From Xanthomarina sp. F1114 (GTDB lineage Bacteria > Bacteroidota > Bacteroidia > Flavobacteriales > Flavobacteriaceae), in assembly GCF_026410255.1 (NCBI RefSeq), contig NZ_JAPMLL010000004.1, forward strand, positions 124,001 to 188,000: a stretch of DNA of 64,000 nt. The letters are read 5' to 3'. Each line of letters opens with the position of its first letter. Position 1 is the first letter of the stretch. The notes under the pieces were generated by a model. That model had not been told where the DNA came from. It ran no database searches and saw nothing but the letters and a program-made list of their open reading frames with translations. A program made the position numbers and the translations under genes. Shown piece after piece: positions 62,509-64,000 of this stretch.

Positions 62509-63240
62509 ATGGAACCAAAAAAAAATCCAAGTGTGGAAGTTGGTAGAAATAGTAGTCTCTATTTTGCCTTAGGTTTAAATGTCATGTTGCTTTTTACCTA
62601 CTTGGGTATTGAGCATAAAAGCTATGAAACTACAGATATTGCTCTAGAAAATGTTCAAATAGTTGAAGAGTTTGAGGAAGATATTCCAATTACCGATTTG
62701 AACATGCCACCACCACCGCCACCACCGCCAGTTCTTGCAACACCAGAAACAATTACGATTGTTGAGGATACGAAAGATATTGAAGAAACAGTATTGGAAA
62801 GTACGGAAACCAGTCAGGAGGAAAAAATCGAGGAACCTATCATTCAGGTTGAAGATGTTCAGGTAGAAGAAGTGGAAGAAGAAATTTCAGTCCCTTTTTC
62901 TGTGGTTGAAAAAGTCCCTGTTTTTCCTGGTTGTACAGGAACCACAAATGAAGAATTAAAAGATTGCTTTAGTAAAAAAATGAACGAACATATTACTAAA
63001 AATTTTAAATATCCTTCTACAGCCCTAGACCTGGGAATTTTTGGAAGAGTTATAGTTCTGTTTGTTGTTGATAAAGATGGAAATATCACTGGAATAAGAT
63101 CGCGTGGTCCAGATAAAATGCTAGAAGAGGAAGCGGAGCGTATTATTGGATTGTTACCGAAGATGAAACCAGGAATGCAACGAGGGAATCCGGTAACAGT
63201 GCCTTATAGCATTCCAATTAACTTTCAAATTCAGAATTAA
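62509..63240 (+). CDS. TonB-family energy transducer
   Basis: The 243-residue protein has one N-terminal membrane helix (about 17-34), a proline stretch (MPPPPPPPPV, about 66-75) and a Glu/Val-rich linker (about 80-130). A C-terminal TonB domain (about 155-243: ITKNFKYPSTALDLGIFGRVIVLFVVDKDGNITGIRSRG) follows. It transmits energy from ExbB/ExbD to TonB-dependent receptors such as the SusC here. The periplasmic acidic linker is longer than in E. coli. No exbB or exbD in the window. Confidence 0.93.
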   Translation: MEPKKNPSVEVGRNSSLYFALGLNVMLLFTYLGIEHKSYETTDIALENVQIVEEFEEDIPITDLNMPPPPPPPPVLATPETITIVEDTKDIEETVLESTETSQEEKIEEPIIQVEDVQVEEVEEEISVPFSVVEKVPVFPGCTGTTNEELKDCFSKKMNEHITKNFKYPSTALDLGIFGRVIVLFVVDKDGNITGIRSRGPDKMLEEEAERIIGLLPKMKPGMQRGNPVTVPYSIPINFQIQN

Positions 63241-63266
63241 AAATTTTATTAAATCCTGACTTACCT

Positions 63267-63300
63267 AAGCACTTTCATCTAAAAATGAAAGTGTTTTTTT
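63267..63300 (+). terminator. Terminator after the TonB gene
   Basis: CACTTTCAT (63270-63278) pairs with ATGAAAGTG (63285-63293), with a six-base loop and a T run; the stem extends by G-T and A-T pairs. Confidence 0.9.
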
Positions 63301-63504
63301 GTTTAAAATTAATATGAAGTGTAAAAATCAACAAAATACAGTTTGTGTGTTTCTATTTTTAATTACGCATAGTAATCTTCTTTATTAGTAATTAACTCTC
63401 CTAATTACAATTCAGAAATAAAATTTGACAGTTCAGAAAGACTCTTTTTTAAAACAGTGTTGTTTGATAGATATTTGTCTTAACAAAAACAATATGAATG
63501 CCAT

Positions 63505-63572
63505 ATTTAAAATACTTTATCATGAATACAACTACTATTAAAGCATTAAATTAATACTAAAGTATTTTAAAT
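63505..63572 (+). repeat. Perfect 15-bp inverted repeat in the intergenic region
   Basis: ATTTAAAATACTTTA (63505-63519) is the exact reverse complement of 63558-63572. The loop of 38 bases is AT-rich. Such length is unlikely by chance but low complexity raises the background. Confidence 0.7.
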
Positions 63573-63747
63573 AAAGTTGAATAGAAATAATTGTGTTTGT
63601 TATTTTGGTCAGGATTTATAGTCATTTTTAAAGATTAGCAAAAGAGCCTTAGAACTTTTTGCTAACTTTAAAACCCAAAAGGTAGTTTGATCTAATTGGA
63701 AGAGAAGAAAACGCTGACGAAGTTTTTAAAGAATGCATTTAAAAAAC

Positions 63748-64000
63748 ATGAGTAAAAACACTAAAAATATTTTTATAACCTTTGGCATTGGCTGTTTGGT
63801 TTTTATAATTGGTAGTGCACTTTATTCAGGTTTCGAATTTAAATCTGTAAACGAATTTCTTATCAATTTTGTTTTTTATCAATTATACGCGTTTGTTTTA
63901 GGTTACTCTAATATGTACTTTTTTAATTATCTGGAAAAGTATCCTTGGAAAGAAAAAGACAGTGCAAAACGTATTGTAATTGGGATATTGGGTTCTATTG
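63748..64000 (+). CDS. Partial LytS-like sensor histidine kinase, N-terminus
   Basis: The 84 visible codons encode two membrane helices (about 9-27 and 36-56) and the segment FNYLEKYPWKEKDSAKRIVIGILGSI, seen in Bacteroidota LytS/YesM-type sensor kinases that pair with LytTR regulators. The catalytic domains lie beyond the right edge. The ATG at 63748 was chosen; an in-frame ATG at 63733 is also possible. The assignment rests on the N-terminus only. Confidence 0.7.
   Translation, partial: MSKNTKNIFITFGIGCLVFIIGSALYSGFEFKSVNEFLINFVFYQLYAFVLGYSNMYFFNYLEKYPWKEKDSAKRIVIGILGSI

Larger units (their letters stand above)
63241..63747. other. 507-base region without a gene
   Basis: After the TonB gene this AT-rich stretch contains a terminator (63267-63300) and a perfect 15-bp inverted repeat (63505-63519 with 63558-63572, 38-base loop). 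I found no plausible small gene or RNA with a clear structure. It ends at the start of a LytS-like kinase gene. Confidence 0.75.

Noticed and set aside
1-64000. CRISPR arrays, insertion sequences, integrons or an origin of replication
   Set aside because: I saw no regularly spaced direct repeats, transposase or integrase frames, or DnaA-box clusters; only gene-scale paralogy and short inverted repeats are present.

Overview
The window reads as ordinary chromosome from a low-GC marine-type member of the Flavobacteriaceae (phylum Bacteroidota). The evidence is the AT-rich sequence, Bacteroidota promoters (TTG about 20 bases before TAnnTTTG), a SusC/SusD pair with a FecI-type sigma factor and FecR, a type IX secretion C-terminal domain, and many Bacteroidota-specific lipoproteins. 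I could not decide the genus. I see no insertion sequence, prophage, integrase, CRISPR array or rRNA. One tRNA gene, tRNA-Pro(UGG), is present.

Layout. Bases 1-7000 (minus strand) hold a partial membrane protein, then an operon read udk, DivIC/FtsB-like, methylmalonyl-CoA mutase small subunit, lipoprotein, mutase large subunit; a lipoprotein sugar dehydrogenase lies upstream. Bases 7100-18200 hold tRNA-Pro and an uptake locus: ECF sigma and FecR (divergent), SusC, SusD, a TlpA-like thioredoxin lipoprotein and an M16 peptidase. The peptidase and thioredoxin suggest the imported substrate is peptide rather than glycan. Bases 18200-21600 hold a class V aminotransferase behind a 42-bp palindrome, an outer-membrane barrel protein and a SlyD-type isomerase.

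Bases 21800-42800 look like a stress and envelope island. A three-gene cassette (YtxH, holin-like membrane protein, small amphipathic protein) occurs twice. Around it lie a SYLF lipid-binding protein, CsbD, MgtC, BrkB, AI-2E, SLC13 and MscS membrane proteins, a nitroreductase, a pyridoxamine-oxidase-like protein, semialdehyde dehydrogenase, a DUF2383 four-helix protein and a DUF1328 protein. Two AraC regulators, a single-domain response regulator and a multi-PAS histidine kinase sit in the middle and are the likely controllers.

Bases 42800-64000 are mostly housekeeping and redox: an ArsC-like protein without its catalytic cysteine, trxB, a DUF2807/PspC/PadR/DUF4870 envelope module, AIM24-like and hotdog proteins, a type IX secreted protein, divergent oxyR and dps, a TRIC channel, a cyclophilin lipoprotein, Nudix and acyltransferase genes, a second ECF sigma with a membrane partner, NDH-2, lysoplasmalogenase and TonB. 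The window ends inside a LytS-like kinase gene. TonB could energise the SusC receptor of the first half.

Several starts were moved downstream where a promoter or terminator overlaps the longer reading. Three short genes (38392-38544, 41974-42135, 42176-42334) and the partial genes at both ends were read directly from the sequence.
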